Origin: an uncultured Oligoflexia bacterium
GTDB taxonomy: Bacteria > Bdellovibrionota > Bacteriovoracia > Bacteriovoracales > Bacteriovoracaceae
Reading direction: 5' to 3'
Length of the DNA stretch: 64,000 bases
Assembly (NCBI GenBank): GCA_913058265.1
Contig: CAJXPQ010000001.1
Span: 62,001-126,000, forward strand
Shown: positions 27,266-37,754 of the stretch, piece by piece
How the letters are laid out: each line of letters opens with the position of its first letter
How positions within the stretch are numbered: the stretch's first letter is position 1
Made by a program: the position numbers and the translations under genes
The notes under the pieces: model-generated
Told to the model about the DNA's origin: nothing
The model's input: only the letters and a program-made list of their open reading frames with translations
Database searches by the model: none

Positions 27266-28171
27266 AGTTATAAGATAGTACTAATATATCTATTTTATTT
27301 ATCGTCTGCGTTTGCAATAAGAAATGGTTTTAACACAACGCTGAAAGAAGGTATGTTTCCTAACGTTGCTTATATTAAAGCGAATGGTGAGTGTACTGGA
27401 GAGAGAATTTTATATAATACAATTATAACTGTTTCACACTGTATTGATAAATCTTATAGCTCACAAAGAAAATTCAAAGTGACTTATATGGATGGTGAGA
27501 CAATACGTACAGAGAAAGTAAGCTTTAATAAAGTCAAAAAATTAAGTAAGAATTTAGATAAAGAATTATCAATTTTTTCTATAACTCCTAAGAGTTCAAA
27601 GCAAAGCTTCAAAGCGACAAGAGTATTGCCTTTTGAGGGTAACGAAGAAATTATACCAAAAAGCGTCATTATTGCTGGTTTTGGAACGACGACTAAGAAT
27701 AATTCCTCTGGAAAGTTACGATATGGAAGATCTTTTTACAGAGGTTTTAGTCTAACAAAAAGTGGAAGTTATAGATTGTACTTTCAGGCTAAGCCAAAAG
27801 AAAACTCATATGAGGTCTTAAAAGATTGTATTAAAGTGGCCAGCGCTAGCACAAATCCAATTGATGGAAATGGTAGCTACAAAGAACTATTAAATATTTC
27901 AGAATCACTTAAACCTAGAAAAACAGTCATTAATCAAGCAGTATGTAGAGGTGATAGCGGTGGTCCTGTATATTTCAAAACAAATGAAGGTGAGCTCGTA
28001 TTAATTGGAATTAATTCCGTTGGAATTTATGATAAAAATAAATATCCAAATTTAAAAAAAGCAAGCGATCACAAGCAATGCGAGGCATTTCATGCATCTG
28101 CCATTGTACCACTTTATTCAAATAGAGATTTTTTGGAAAAATATAATGTGAAAGTTCAAATATACGATTAA
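27266..28171 (+). pseudogene. Trypsin-like (S1) serine protease gene lacking a normal start codon
   Basis: The catalytic triad is present: VSHCID (His), KELSIFS (Asp side) and CRGDSGGPVYF (Ser, near the C-terminus). The first ATG (27353) lies inside the mature protease. Upstream, the same frame stays open back to a TAG at 27263 and encodes a good signal peptide, IVLIYLFYLSSAFA, but without ATG, GTG or TTG; only ATA codons are available. Either an ATA start is used or the start was lost. A cytoplasmic product from 27353 would be misplaced for a secreted protease, so I treat the gene as probably inactive. Confidence 0.65.
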
Positions 28172-28312
28172 ATCTTAATACATAAAGGCTGGCAATACTC
28201 TTTTTCCAATAACATGGATTGGCTTCGTTGCAGCTTTAATGATTCATTTGATATAGTTTGAGCAAATTACTATACCTCAATACTTCCTTATTTCAGCAAT
28301 ACTAATGTATAT

Positions 28313-29821
28313 TAACTATTCAGCGTAACCTTAGTCTTCTGTAAAAAATAGATGGTTTAATTTATCGTAAAGTGAGTTTCCTATCTTTTTTCGCTGTTAT
28401 CAAATAACTTCTTATTCTGTAAAAGTGGCGAGCACTCTTCATTGATTTAAATTGACCTGATATCTTTTGATGAACTTTTATCATTCTTTTATCATTCTTT
28501 TATCTCGCTCCGCCTGATTATTTGAAAATGGAACATCTTTATTTTTCATAAAAAGTAAAACCTAGCCTTCATAATCTCGAAGACGTTTTAATGGATTTCG
28601 CTCTTTTGTTTGCTTCTCTCTTTTTTTTCTGAACCAAGTGCCGGCATTATAAACGGGCATTCTAGATTTCGTAAAATTGCCAATTCTCTGTAGCGCTTAA
28701 TTCTTCTTTTTTGAATTTCGACTTGTAAAACGCCACCATACTCATCGACTTCTATATTTAACTTTGTTTAAAAAAATATCGAAGTTGCCCATTTTTTTTT
28801 CTTAAAGTCTATTACCCACTGTAACTCCCGAAGGTGGTGGGCGTTGCAAAGACCGTCTTCATAGTCTTATCAAAGATAAGGTTTCCAGTGATAGTGAACT
28901 AAAACTCCTTTATACTCTGGAATTATTCCCATTTGCCACCATCGCATCACGACCTCGTTTTTCATAAGAATAAATAAAAGTAAATTTAGGCGTGCAAAGA
29001 ACATGTGCCCATGCAAGATTCGCATCAATTTTTATTCTTGTCTCATCAGCGTTTAAAACCTTTTCCAATTGAAGTTTTTCATATGCTTCACGGTTAAAGT
29101 TACAAAGAGTACGTTGAGATATTTTTAAATCAAATTGATCTTTAAAAACTTCCTAAACTCTTGCTTATGGAATTAATTGATATTGAGACATGTAAACGGC
29201 AAAAGATTTTACTGATGGATCATATTGAATTGACTTTGTTATGTTCTCTGGAAATGGGGCTACAAAACTCATTCCATCAGCTCCAATTAAAACTTCAGCT
29301 TGATATTCTCGAACTAAAAATTCAATATTCAAGTCGATAACTTGCCTTGTTTCTGGATCAGATTTAGTGAACTTTTCTCCTTGAGGAAGAGTTCTTCTAT
29401 CAATTGGAATTTCAATTATCTCGTCGACTTCTTCATATTGAGTTAAAGTTGTTCCAGCATGGCATTCTTGTCCACCGATATTTTTTTTCACCTTTCTTCC
29501 GTCGTACCTTTTTATCTTTCCCTCTTGATCTTCTTTGATTATCAGTTGATGGGGATAAGGAACTATTACTGCTGTTCACGGACTGGCGATCAAAAAACAT
29601 TTGAATCACAACAATCAAAAGTTCAATTAAAGAGATTAAAATGGGAGATATAGACTTATCTTTAGATATTTTTTTTGAATTCTTTCAATCGTAGATTTCA
29701 CGTTCAGGTGTCCAACAGTCATGAGAAGCATTATGGAATAAAAAATATGAATGGCCCAGACAAAAAATACTTTTATGGCCTTACATTTGAGCGTTTTTTT
29801 AAGAATTACGCTTAATAGTTA
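28313..29821 (-). mobile_element. IS66-family (tnpC-only) element, decayed
   Basis: Terminal inverted repeats of 16 bp bound it: TAACTATTCAGCGTAA at 28313-28328 and TTACGCTTAATAGTTA at 29806-29821 (15 of 16 match). Inside, on the minus strand, TnpC pieces appear in order but in several frames: NSSNSSLSPSTDN, GGQECHAGTTL, RQVIDLN and YMSQYQLIP, then TRIKIDANLAWAHV (the transposase Asp region) and FSNNQAERDKRM near the end. Stops and frameshifts throughout make it non-functional. The length of 1509 bp fits the IS66 subgroup that lacks tnpA and tnpB. Confidence 0.82.
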
Positions 29822-30000
29822 CTAAGGATGATAAAAGTTCATCAAAAGATATCAGGTCAATTTAAATCAATAAAGAGCGCTTGCCACTTTTACAGAATAA
29901 GAAGTTATTTGATAACAGCGAAAAAAGATAGGAAATTCACCTTACGATAAATTAAATCATCTGTTTTTTCCCGAAAACAAAAAATTACAGTGAATACTTA
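29822..30000 (+). mobile_element. Second IS66 remnant, 3' end only, opposite orientation
   Basis: About 130 bases are a near-identical inverted copy of the transposase C-terminus seen in the first IS66 element (RMIKVHQKISGQFKS, then RSYLITAKKDRK and a stop). It ends with TTACAGTGAATACTTA at 29985-30000, which matches the element terminus at 13 of 16 positions. The rest of this copy is missing; the first element starts exactly where it begins. Confidence 0.78.
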
Positions 30001-30002
30001 CG

Positions 30003-30577
30003 ATTGTACAAGAAGGGAAATACCCTGAGGGCCCTGGATATTTCATTCATCCAGCAAATAATACACTTCTAACAGAGGGCCATGCCAGTATCGCAAAAGA
30101 AATCCTAGAAGACCTTCCAAACATTGATGCAATTCTGATTCCCTTTGGCGTAGGAGGTCCTACCCTTGGTGTCGCAAGTTTTTTAAAAAATCATAATTCT
30201 AATATTAAAATTTATACTGTAGAACATGAAACTTCTCGACCACTATATCGGTTAATCAAAGAGAAGGACTCATCATTTATTTCAGTGAGAAAATCTATCG
30301 TTGATGCAATCGGAACTCCTGAAGTCATCCCATCTGTTCGAGAAGTAATTGAATCTCTAGTGGATATACCAATATTTTAACAATTGCTCAGATTAAGTAT
30401 ACAATTTCTATACTTTTTAATAAACATCATATTATTGCGGAAGGTGCAGGAGCTGCATCATTAGCGGCTGCCTTAACAGATAAAGTAAGTGGTGAAAACA
30501 TTGCGTGTATTATTTCTGGCGGCAATATTGATTTTGATAAATTCTTAGAGATTCAAAAGGATTTCCCTGCGATTTGA
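30003..30577 (+). pseudogene. Threonine/serine dehydratase-like PLP enzyme, 3' remnant
   Basis: The frame after the IS66 end encodes the C-terminal two thirds of a fold-type II PLP enzyme: ASIAKEILEDLP, AILIPFGVGGPTLGVASFL (phosphate-binding glycine loop region) and IYTVEHE. A TAA at 30378 stops it. In another frame it goes on with AQIKYTISILFNKHHIIAEGAGAASLAAAL and IISGGNIDF. The N-terminus with the PLP lysine is gone, lost where the IS66 remnant ends. One frameshift lies near 30365-30375. Confidence 0.8.
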
Positions 30578-30722
30578 TTTAGTACTTAAACTAGTTAAAG
30601 CTCGAGGATAAACTCTAGCAAGATAAAATCACTCCATATCACCATGCATTAACCATATATTTCTACTTGTTTTCCTTTAAATTTCCCATATAATATAAAT
30701 AATGAATTTTAATGATATATAA

Positions 30723-32273
30723 AGAAATTCATGTAAAAACGGATGGAATTCTACACAGTTTTCATCAGATTATTTACCTCATGATATATCTTTTTTTAAG
30801 AAAAGTATTTCGGGTATAATAACTCCTCACTCAAAAGATCAAGTTATTCAACTGGTGAAGATTGTTAGTGAAAGTACATTTTGTCTTTACCCTATTTCTC
30901 GTGGAAATAATTGGGGCTTTGGAGGGAAAACTCCTTTTAAAGATAATTGCATAGTTCTCGACCTATCAATGCTGAATCGGGTAAGTGAATACGAAGAAAG
31001 TTTTGGAACCATTCGAATTACACCTGGAGTCAGTCAAGGTGATCTATCAGAATACTTAAAAAATAAAAACAGTAAATTCTACTTAGATGTAACTGGTTCT
31101 GGAACTGAAACAAGTGTTTTAGGAAATACATTAGAGCGTGGTATTGCATATAATTCACTTCGAGTTGATTCCTTACAATCTCTTGAGGTACTTTTGCCTA
31201 ATGGTGTAGTGATCAATACAGGCTTCTCAGGTTATTTAAATTGCGATGTTAAAAACTTATATCAACATGGAATAGGACCTGAATTAAAGGGCTTATTCCT
31301 ACAATCTAATTTAGGTATTGTCTTATCAGCGACAATAAAATTAAAAAAGCGACAAGAAAAAGTCGTCTCTTTCAGAATAAGTATCGCTGAAACCAAAGTC
31401 GGCTCATTGATTGAAGTGATTTCTTCTTTACTAAGTGATGGAGTTATTGATTGCATCGCTCATATTGGCGATCCACTTAGAATCAGAAGTACCAAAGAAC
31501 CTATTTTACAAAACTCAAAAGATTTTTCTGACAATGATTTAAAGTTAGTTTTAAAAAAGTTGCAATTAATTGATTCAGAAAGTCCTATATGGTCTTGCCT
31601 AGGAAATATTCAAGGACCTAAAGGGCTTGTACGAGCAAAACAGAAAATCATAAAAAAGAGGATGAGTCATATAGGAAAAGTTCAGTTTTACGACGAAGAT
31701 ACAATATGTCTTGTAACAACATATTTAAACTGGGGGCCTTTCAAAAATACAATTAAATTTTTACGGGCCACTGAATCACTAAGAGGACTTATAAATGGCA
31801 ATGCGACTAGTGAAGCAGTAAAAATGCTTTTTTGGTCTCCCAAAAAGAAAAATATCGTACCCTACAAAGATAATGGAGATATCGATGTCGATAAATCCCC
31901 TAGCGGTTGTATTTTTTGTGTTCCGCTTACAACAATGAATAAAAAAGGAGCTGATAAGCTTATCAATCATTTTAGAAGTTTTAGTTCAAAACATGGCTTA
32001 TTAATGGGGGCAACACTTAACACTCTTAACGCCAATGTTTTAGAAGCAGTCATAAGTTTTCATTTTGATCCCAGCACCGAAGAGATACAAAATATTCACA
32101 AGCTTTTCATAGAATTTAACCAAGAGCTAATTCGTGATGGTTTATTTCCTTAAAGGATGAACCCAGAGCTTATGGCCCATTGCTCAGAAATATTACCACA
32201 TAGAGAGCTAAGCCTAGAGCATAAAAAAGCACTTGATCCAAGCTCGATTTTTTCACCAAATCACTATATTTAA
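30723..32273 (+). pseudogene. FAD-linked oxidase (VAO/PCMH type) with nonsense codon
   Basis: The FAD-binding half is clear: IITPHSKDQVIQLVKI, then SRGNNWGFGGKTP, a glycine-rich VTPGV-like ITPGVSQG, and VTGSGTETSVLGNTLERG for the pyrophosphate loop. The frame from 30723 holds no start codon before the conserved part. An ATG at 30731 is one base out of frame (ATG then an extra T). At 32151 an in-frame TAA replaces what is usually a tyrosine in GLFPxRMNPELM, and the conserved end continues to a second stop at 32271. It was probably a flavin oxidase of an alcohol or phenol; both ends look broken. Confidence 0.75.
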
Positions 32274-32284
32274 AGGTATAGTAA

Positions 32285-32581
32285 ATGAACTTCGATTCCT
32301 GGGATATACCAGAATATTTTAATTTTTTAGAATCAATAACTTGGTTTTATGTTTCATTTTTTGTTTATTAACAAAGTAAACTAGATAAGTATATCGACAT
32401 AAAATCCCTACAACAGAGAATGTCTTTATTTTTTATAATCTTTGCTATTACTGATCTTATAGAAATAAGCACTGGTGCTTGGTATAGTCCCTGGTGGCTA
32501 TGCCTAATAAAAGTAGCTTGCGCATTATTTTTTATTTATGGCTTTTACAGATGGTTTAAATTTGATAAATTAAGCAAATAG
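32285..32581 (+). pseudogene. Small membrane protein gene with an in-frame TAA
   Basis: One frame of 99 codons starts with an ATG 11 nt after the end of the FAD oxidase frame, so the two were an operon. It encodes about three hydrophobic helices (ITWFYVSFFVY, MSLFFIIFAITDLIEI, LCLIKVACALFFIYGFY) but is cut by a TAA after residue 28. The family is not recognised. The end at 32581 lies just before the copy of the mutM 5' region. Confidence 0.6.
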
Positions 32582-32604
32582 TCTATTACCTACTTAACAA
32601 TAGT

Positions 32605-32638
32605 ATAACTAGAGACATCCCATTCCAGAACTACCCGA
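32605..32638 (+). repeat. Left copy of the mutM 5' region (candidate attL)
   Basis: ATAACTAGAGA followed by CCAGAACTACCCGA (32625-32638) matches the region around the real mutM start (ATAACCTAGAGA at 41507 and CCAGAACTACCCGA at 41526-41539). After this point the sequence diverges from mutM. The start codon position reads ATT here. Confidence 0.6.
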
Positions 32639-32759
32639 TGTGACGGGAGGCTATTTTCAAAACTCAAGAATATCTTTTACTTAGCTGTGTTTAAAGGCTT
32701 CTTCGTCATTTTTTGTTTTCATTCTATTTCATGAATATTAACTATTTTTAACGAAAAAG

Positions 32760-32777
32760 GTTGGCATGGTTGGCATT
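32760..32777 (+). repeat. GTTGGCAT direct repeats, left end of the element
   Basis: Two copies of GTTGGCAT lie next to each other (GTTGGCATGGTTGGCATT). The same octamer occurs three times at the right end, at 41421, 41454 and 41464. Spacing to the candidate attL is about 120 nt. They may be arm-type recombinase binding sites. Confidence 0.5.
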
Positions 32778-32812
32778 AGAGAGGCAAGCCACATTTTCCA
32801 TTAAATATCTTC

Positions 32813-34071
32813 CTAAAGAAATCTTGAAGGGATTTGTATTATATTTTCAGAAATCATTTCAATATTATTAGAGTTATTGATTAAAATACCTAAGGGTAAT
32901 TCGTGATTTTAAAAAAATTACTCAAACCAGTTAGCTGTTTTAACCTTGTAGAGCTACCGTACTTGATCTCTATTGGAAGAGTTCCAAATTCACCTTCTAT
33001 GATAAAATCCACTTCGCTCCCACTCTTTGTTCTGTAGTAGTAATAGTTAATTCCTACATGATCCGTTGCTTGAAAACCTCTAATAAGTTCTTCTATGATA
33101 AAGGACTCAAAATTTTGAACAACCAATGAAGAATTGTGTAGCTTTTCAAAATCAAATATTGCTTGTAGAGAATTACATAAACCTGAATCTCTAAAGATCC
33201 CTTTAGGCATTTTTATCAGTGACTTAACTTTAGAACTTTCATAGCTTGGAATATTTCTCCAAACCATCGTTCCGTCTGCGATATCAAGATAATTTTTAAC
33301 TGTTGATTCATTTACATCCAAAGATCTTCCAAACTGAGACCTATAAACTATAGTTCCAGAGTGCGCTGTTAACATGTTAATAAAGCGGCGAAACTTAACA
33401 CTATCTAATTTAGGGAAAAAAGAGCGAATATCTCTTTCAACATAGGTTTTAAAGTAGTTTTCCATCCATGTTTTGAAGTAATTCAAATCATCTGCTTTCT
33501 GTATTGGCTGGGGATAACCTCCAAACACCAAACCATTTAACATATCTTCTTGGCTTACCTCTGAGGTTAATTTTTTAAACTTACTTATAGTCAAGGTATT
33601 GATCTGGGATTCAAAGCACTTATAAAGTGAGGATAAGCTTTTATTTTTTAATTCAGTAATTTTAAAAGGTGATAGTTCAAATACAGCAACCCTACCGGCT
33701 AAACTTTCTGATACATTTTTTAGTAAATCTGGGGAGCTTAAAACCGTTAAGATAAATCTACCATTGGCCTCTCGATTATTATCGATAACTCCTCTTAGGG
33801 TACGAAACAAGTCACCTGAAAGCAGAGCCTCATCTATAATAATATGTTCTGGATTTTGGTTGAAAAAAAAGTTCAAATCATCGTGGATTTTGTCAAAAGT
33901 CTGGGGGTTTTCAAGGTCAATATACTTCCAATCAGGTCTCAGTCTTTTACTTAGAGAAGTTTTTCCACACTGTCTCGGACCAATTATCACGACACATGGG
34001 AAGGAGTCTAGTAACCTATTAATTTTATGTTCACAATGTCTTTTTAAGTAGTCCATATTCAGATAATACAT
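32813..34071 (-). pseudogene. DUF4143-type AAA ATPase, frameshifted near the C-terminus
   Basis: The Walker A motif GPRQCGKTS lies near residue 32 and IIIDEALLSG near 76. The DUF4143 half ends with a PD-(D/E)xK-like motif: SEVDFII and LPIEIKYGSS near 355-375. The frame stops at 32890 after FFKITNYP. If one base is restored there, the typical family ending (LGILINN and IIQIPSRFL) follows in the next frame to 32813. Family members occur in mobile or accessory DNA and their role is uncertain. The loss of the last 25 residues may or may not kill the protein. Confidence 0.78.
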
Positions 34072-34396
34072 ATGAATATGGACGGTCTAAAGACTAAAAA
34101 AACATCGTGCATCAGAGCGATCCAATGTAGCGAACGGATACAAGGTCAAGATCGAAGTAGATAACTCTGGTAAGACGTAAATACTTATATCTGTTTATTC
34201 CTGGCTAAAATTAAATGGAAGATGCCAAAATCTTTCAACTAATTTCAGGTCTGTTTTTTGAGTGTTATTAAAAAGAAAAGCCGGTCATTATTATTTGCCG
34301 GCTTTGATAATTTCTACTTTATTTTAGTGGTTAAAATCTAGAGGGATCATCGGTTTACGGAATATTTACCCGCTTATTGATTATAAAGCTTGTAAC
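34072..34396. other. Intergenic stretch with a hairpin at 34277-34305
   Basis: No gene is seen. The stem AAAGCCGG/CCGGCTTT (34277-34284 with 34298-34305) has a T-rich run on its minus-strand side, so it looks like a terminator for leftward transcription. No minus-strand gene lies immediately upstream, so it may be a leftover. Confidence 0.45.
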
Positions 34397-34424
34397 TAAA
34401 CTAAAATAGTAAAAATTCCGATGT
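34397..34424 (+). promoter_or_regulatory. Sigma-28 (FliA)-like promoter, leaderless type
   Basis: TAAACTAA, 12 nt, TCCGATGT. The -10 box keeps CCGAT of the GCCGATAA consensus. It ends 6 nt before the ATG at 34431. Weaker than the copies at 17553 and 43774. Confidence 0.4.
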
Positions 34425-34430
34425 GTGTGT

Positions 34431-36365
34431 ATGTTAAGAATAATCATGTTTTTTACTTATTTTTTATGTTTTTCAAGAACTAGTTACTCAAATGACTTAT
34501 TTAAAGAGCTAGATGCTCTCAATAACCTTTCAATTGGTAATGTCCAATATACGAATCAATGTATTCAAGAGAACGAAGAAAACGAAATTGAAAAAAATGA
34601 AGCCTTACTAAATAAGTGTGCTATAGACTTGTGTGGACCTCCAAAAAATAATCCAAGCTTTATTCTAACTGATACTAACTTTTCTAGCTACTTATCAAGT
34701 GAACATATAAAAAAGATTGATGATTTTGGTGCAAAAGTGAAACTAATTGCAGAGAACAATGCCAAAAAATTGGAGGAGATTCTTGATAAGTTGAACCAAA
34801 CAGAAAGGGAAGCCCCTGTAAAAATAGATATAGGAGATTGGGATCCATTAAATAGAATTAAAGCAGGATTTATTTTCGAAGAATTTGTAGATTACGATAT
34901 TGATATTAATAAAAACTGGGATGAAAGACTTCAAGTGAAGGTACGCTACCCAGAGGGGGCGAATGAAAAAATAAAACGTGGAATTCAGGCATTTGCTAAG
35001 GAAGAGAAAAAAAGGATAATGAATGATTTTTGGATGTCATTAGGTGAAGATCTCTTCTCTATGGAAGAGTTAAAAAAGACTTTAATAGAAAGATGGAACC
35101 AATTTAACCAAGATTATGAAAAGTTGGAATTAGACTTTTCAGATAAAGAGAACTTTCAAAACATGGATAATTTAAGAGCCATCATAAAAAAAGGAGTATT
35201 TGAGAGTGCAAATGAACTTGGTGTTGCTTTAGATGAGTTGGATACATTAGAAGGAGAAGTTTATCGGGCTAAATTTAATCGCCCTCGACTGGATTTACTT
35301 CCAGAACCATGTGAATCCAAAGAGTGTCGTGAGGGAGTTGGAGAATACATAGAGTTGATGAAACTTTCATCAATAACTCAAGAGCTTAAGTCACAGTACA
35401 AAAACACAAATAATTTTATTTCAAAGAATATTTCTAGATGTAAATCAGAAATGGCATTAAATCTGATTGAAAATGATCATCAAAACTTTATTCGTTCAGT
35501 AATACCCAGAATTAAAGAATCTTTAAGAAACAATTTATTAGCGAATTACAGTAGTGAATCAAAAAAAAACATTCTAGATTTTATTGAAAATCGATTAGGT
35601 TTTAATTTTACTCCAGTTCCAAATAAATCTGAAGATTTAGAAACAAGAATAGATAATGGATTAGCAATTTAAAAAAACAATAAACTAAAAATGAGTAAAA
35701 CTAATATTAGTAAAGTTATTGAGGCATTAATTAATCCTGAAGGTAATAAAGTAATTCCTGGAGTTATTAAAACAGGTTGTTCATACGGAATAACTGTATG
35801 GGACTCATTTGGAAGGAATATCTCTAAGAGTCAATTAGATAGAATATTAAATAATAGTAATCAAGAACAAGAACCTCAAAAAGATAAATATATTAATATA
35901 TCCTATTATAGTTGTACTCATCATGACCGTGGGGAGGGAATTTTTGCACATGAACTGGGGCATGCTTTATCTCACATAGTTGTAAATGGTGAATTAAGTA
36001 AGGAAAGCTTAAAAAAATATAAAAAACTTAGGAACTGCGCAACTACACAAAAAGGGAGTGACGAGGTCCCATTAATTGATGAAATAATGGGAGATAAATT
36101 ATATACAGAGGAAGATACTGCGGATCTAATCAGTTATATACTAACACCTAAAGATTTGATTTATTCCTGCTCTCTTTTATTACATTCAAATCTTGAAGAG
36201 TATTCAAATCTAAAAATTGAAAATCCCGATAAAAATGATAATCATTCAACAAGCTTATCTAGAGTTATTATGGAGGCAGTGAATAAAGGACTAGAGATTC
36301 CGCAATCGTGCAAAAAAGGAATTAAAAACTCTAATACAAAAATAAGGTTTGAAAAATGCATTTAA
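34431..36365 (+). pseudogene. Exported HExxH protein split by an in-frame TAA (34431-35672 and 35691-36365)
   Basis: Starting at the ATG at 34431, a signal peptide (FFTYFLCFSRTSYS) leads a long coiled, charged domain that ends at a TAA at 35670. The following ATG at 35691 is in the same frame (six codons between), and the next 224 residues carry the catalytic part: IFAHELGHALSH (HExxH), EEDTADLIS (ExxAD) 60-70 residues later, then NHSTSLSRVI and a cysteine tail. This matches the order in the protein at 14240-15451. A stop between the exported domain and the metallopeptidase domain leaves the catalytic part without a signal, hence pseudogene; two coupled genes are the alternative. Confidence 0.65.
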
Positions 36366-36751
36366 AACATGTCATCCTTATAATCCTATTGTATTCAGGC
36401 ACAACATCATCAAAAGAGATACATGTAAAATATGATTTAAAAAGCTATCAATTATCTTTAGATGCAAAAAAAATCTCAATCAAAACAAATCTATTGAATA
36501 TATCATTAGCCAGGAAAAAGTGTAACGAGATACTGTATGATAGATTTATTAGTAATTTGAAAACAAAATTAAGTACCTTAAATGATGGAATCTCAATAGA
36601 TTCAGGGCATGTACTGGTAAAATCAAATGGCAAAAAAAAATATATCCAGAAAGGAAACAAGTTAGAAGATTATTTTATAAGTATGCCTCGGGAATTCAAA
36701 AGAGTTAAGTTTGAAGATCACTTTTTATGTAAAAAAGATTCGAATTATTAA
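36356..36751 (+). CDS. Exported protein of unknown function, 131 aa
   Basis: The ATG at 36356 overlaps the end of the metallopeptidase frame by 10 nt in another frame, so the genes are coupled. A signal peptide (about 19 residues, ending GTTSSKE) precedes a basic beta-rich domain of 110 residues. No family is recognised. Its position suggests a partner or inhibitor of the HExxH protein, but only context supports that. Confidence 0.62.
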   Translation: MHLKHVILIILLYSGTTSSKEIHVKYDLKSYQLSLDAKKISIKTNLLNISLARKKCNEILYDRFISNLKTKLSTLNDGISIDSGHVLVKSNGKKKYIQKGNKLEDYFISMPREFKRVKFEDHFLCKKDSNY

Positions 36752-37236
36752 TATGGAAGTAGCACGACTTGCATTTACAAACCTAATGGTTTTTATTTAA
36801 CCGTTGGTTTCTAATTCCTAATTTTTAAGAACATTCATGAGCCTTGTGTGGAGCTTAAGTATCATGTGTCGTTTAAATCTTTATTGCACGGTGAAGAATA
36901 CTTAAATTGTAATCCATATAGTTTTGATTTCAGATGATTCGCTAGGTTTTAGATATCTAAATAAGAAAGTTGCAATGTGAAATTAGTTGAAAGAATCTGC
37001 CTTAATTGTTTATTGATGATGTACAAAACAATTAACTTACTGATTTAATATGATATATTCTTTTTTTCAAGATTTATGCTGTTTTTGAATGAGTAATTAA
37101 AACTGTCGCTGATTGGTAAAAGCAATTGCTCATGGACACTATTATCAGAATCGTACGTAGCCATTGAATTTTTAGGATAAAATGACTTATTCAGCATCAT
37201 ATTATCAATCAAATCTAAGAGGTAGATAGTCTTAGC
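36752..37236. other. Intergenic stretch of about 485 bases
   Basis: AT-rich, without a frame that looks coding. A small imperfect inverted repeat (AAACCTAATGGTTT region near 36779) is the only structure seen. It is probably decayed element DNA. Confidence 0.5.
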
Positions 37237-37712
37237 TCACCTAGAGTTAATAACTTTTATAAGTATCCTGTATCTACCATTACCAAACGTCCATGACTGG
37301 TCACCTGTATTTGGAAGAGGAGCTGGAGTATTCGGGTTTTGTTTTATAAATTCTTTGACACGATCGTGTTCATTTTCAAATTTTTCTAAGTCATCAAGAC
37401 TAGGTGTGCACTCAACAAGAAAGTATTATATTTACTAGTAGACCTCAAGGCACTTCTATGAGCTTTAATTGTACCAGATCTATGCCTTAAATCTACTTAA
37501 GCGATCTTCTGAAGTAGGAACGTCTTCAACTTCGCCATCAATTATATTAGACATTGAGAGAAGTCTTCTTTGAAGAGAGCCTAAATCAAATTTCATCTCC
37601 ACGTATTGATCTTCTTTGATTAGGATGTAGTTCCCTGATGATTCTGTCTGAATTCTGACAGGTTCAGTTGACGCTAATTCCAAGTATTCTTTTATATCTT
37701 TAATAAACCTTC
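37237..37712 (-). pseudogene. Decayed antitoxin-like and toxin-like pair
   Basis: From about 37712 to 37480 a frame reads like a Phd/YefM-type antitoxin (YLELASTEPVRIQ, then GNYILIKEDQY and LQRRLLSMSN), but its N-terminus is cut by a TGA and the only usable start is TTG at 37683. Downstream, overlapping frames encode RSGTIKAHRSALRSTSKY and then, after a frameshift at about 37425, FLVECTPSLDDLEKFENEH and DQSWTFGNGRYRILIKV. The second part would be the partner. The toxin family is not recognised; the pairing is inference. Confidence 0.45.
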
Positions 37713-37754
37713 CTCACACCAATACCAAAATTCTACTCTTGCTATATATAATCA

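Noticed and set aside
28186-28260. Short plus-strand stretch AGNTLFPITWIGF, recalling TrkH-type K+ transporters
   Set aside because: Only about 20 codons and no further similarity nearby; too little to call a remnant.
30723-36365. Recurrent in-frame TAA codons as a sign of stop-codon reassignment
   Set aside because: Intact genes in the window end normally at TAA and do not read through it; the cases cluster with frameshifts and IS remnants, so decay explains them better.
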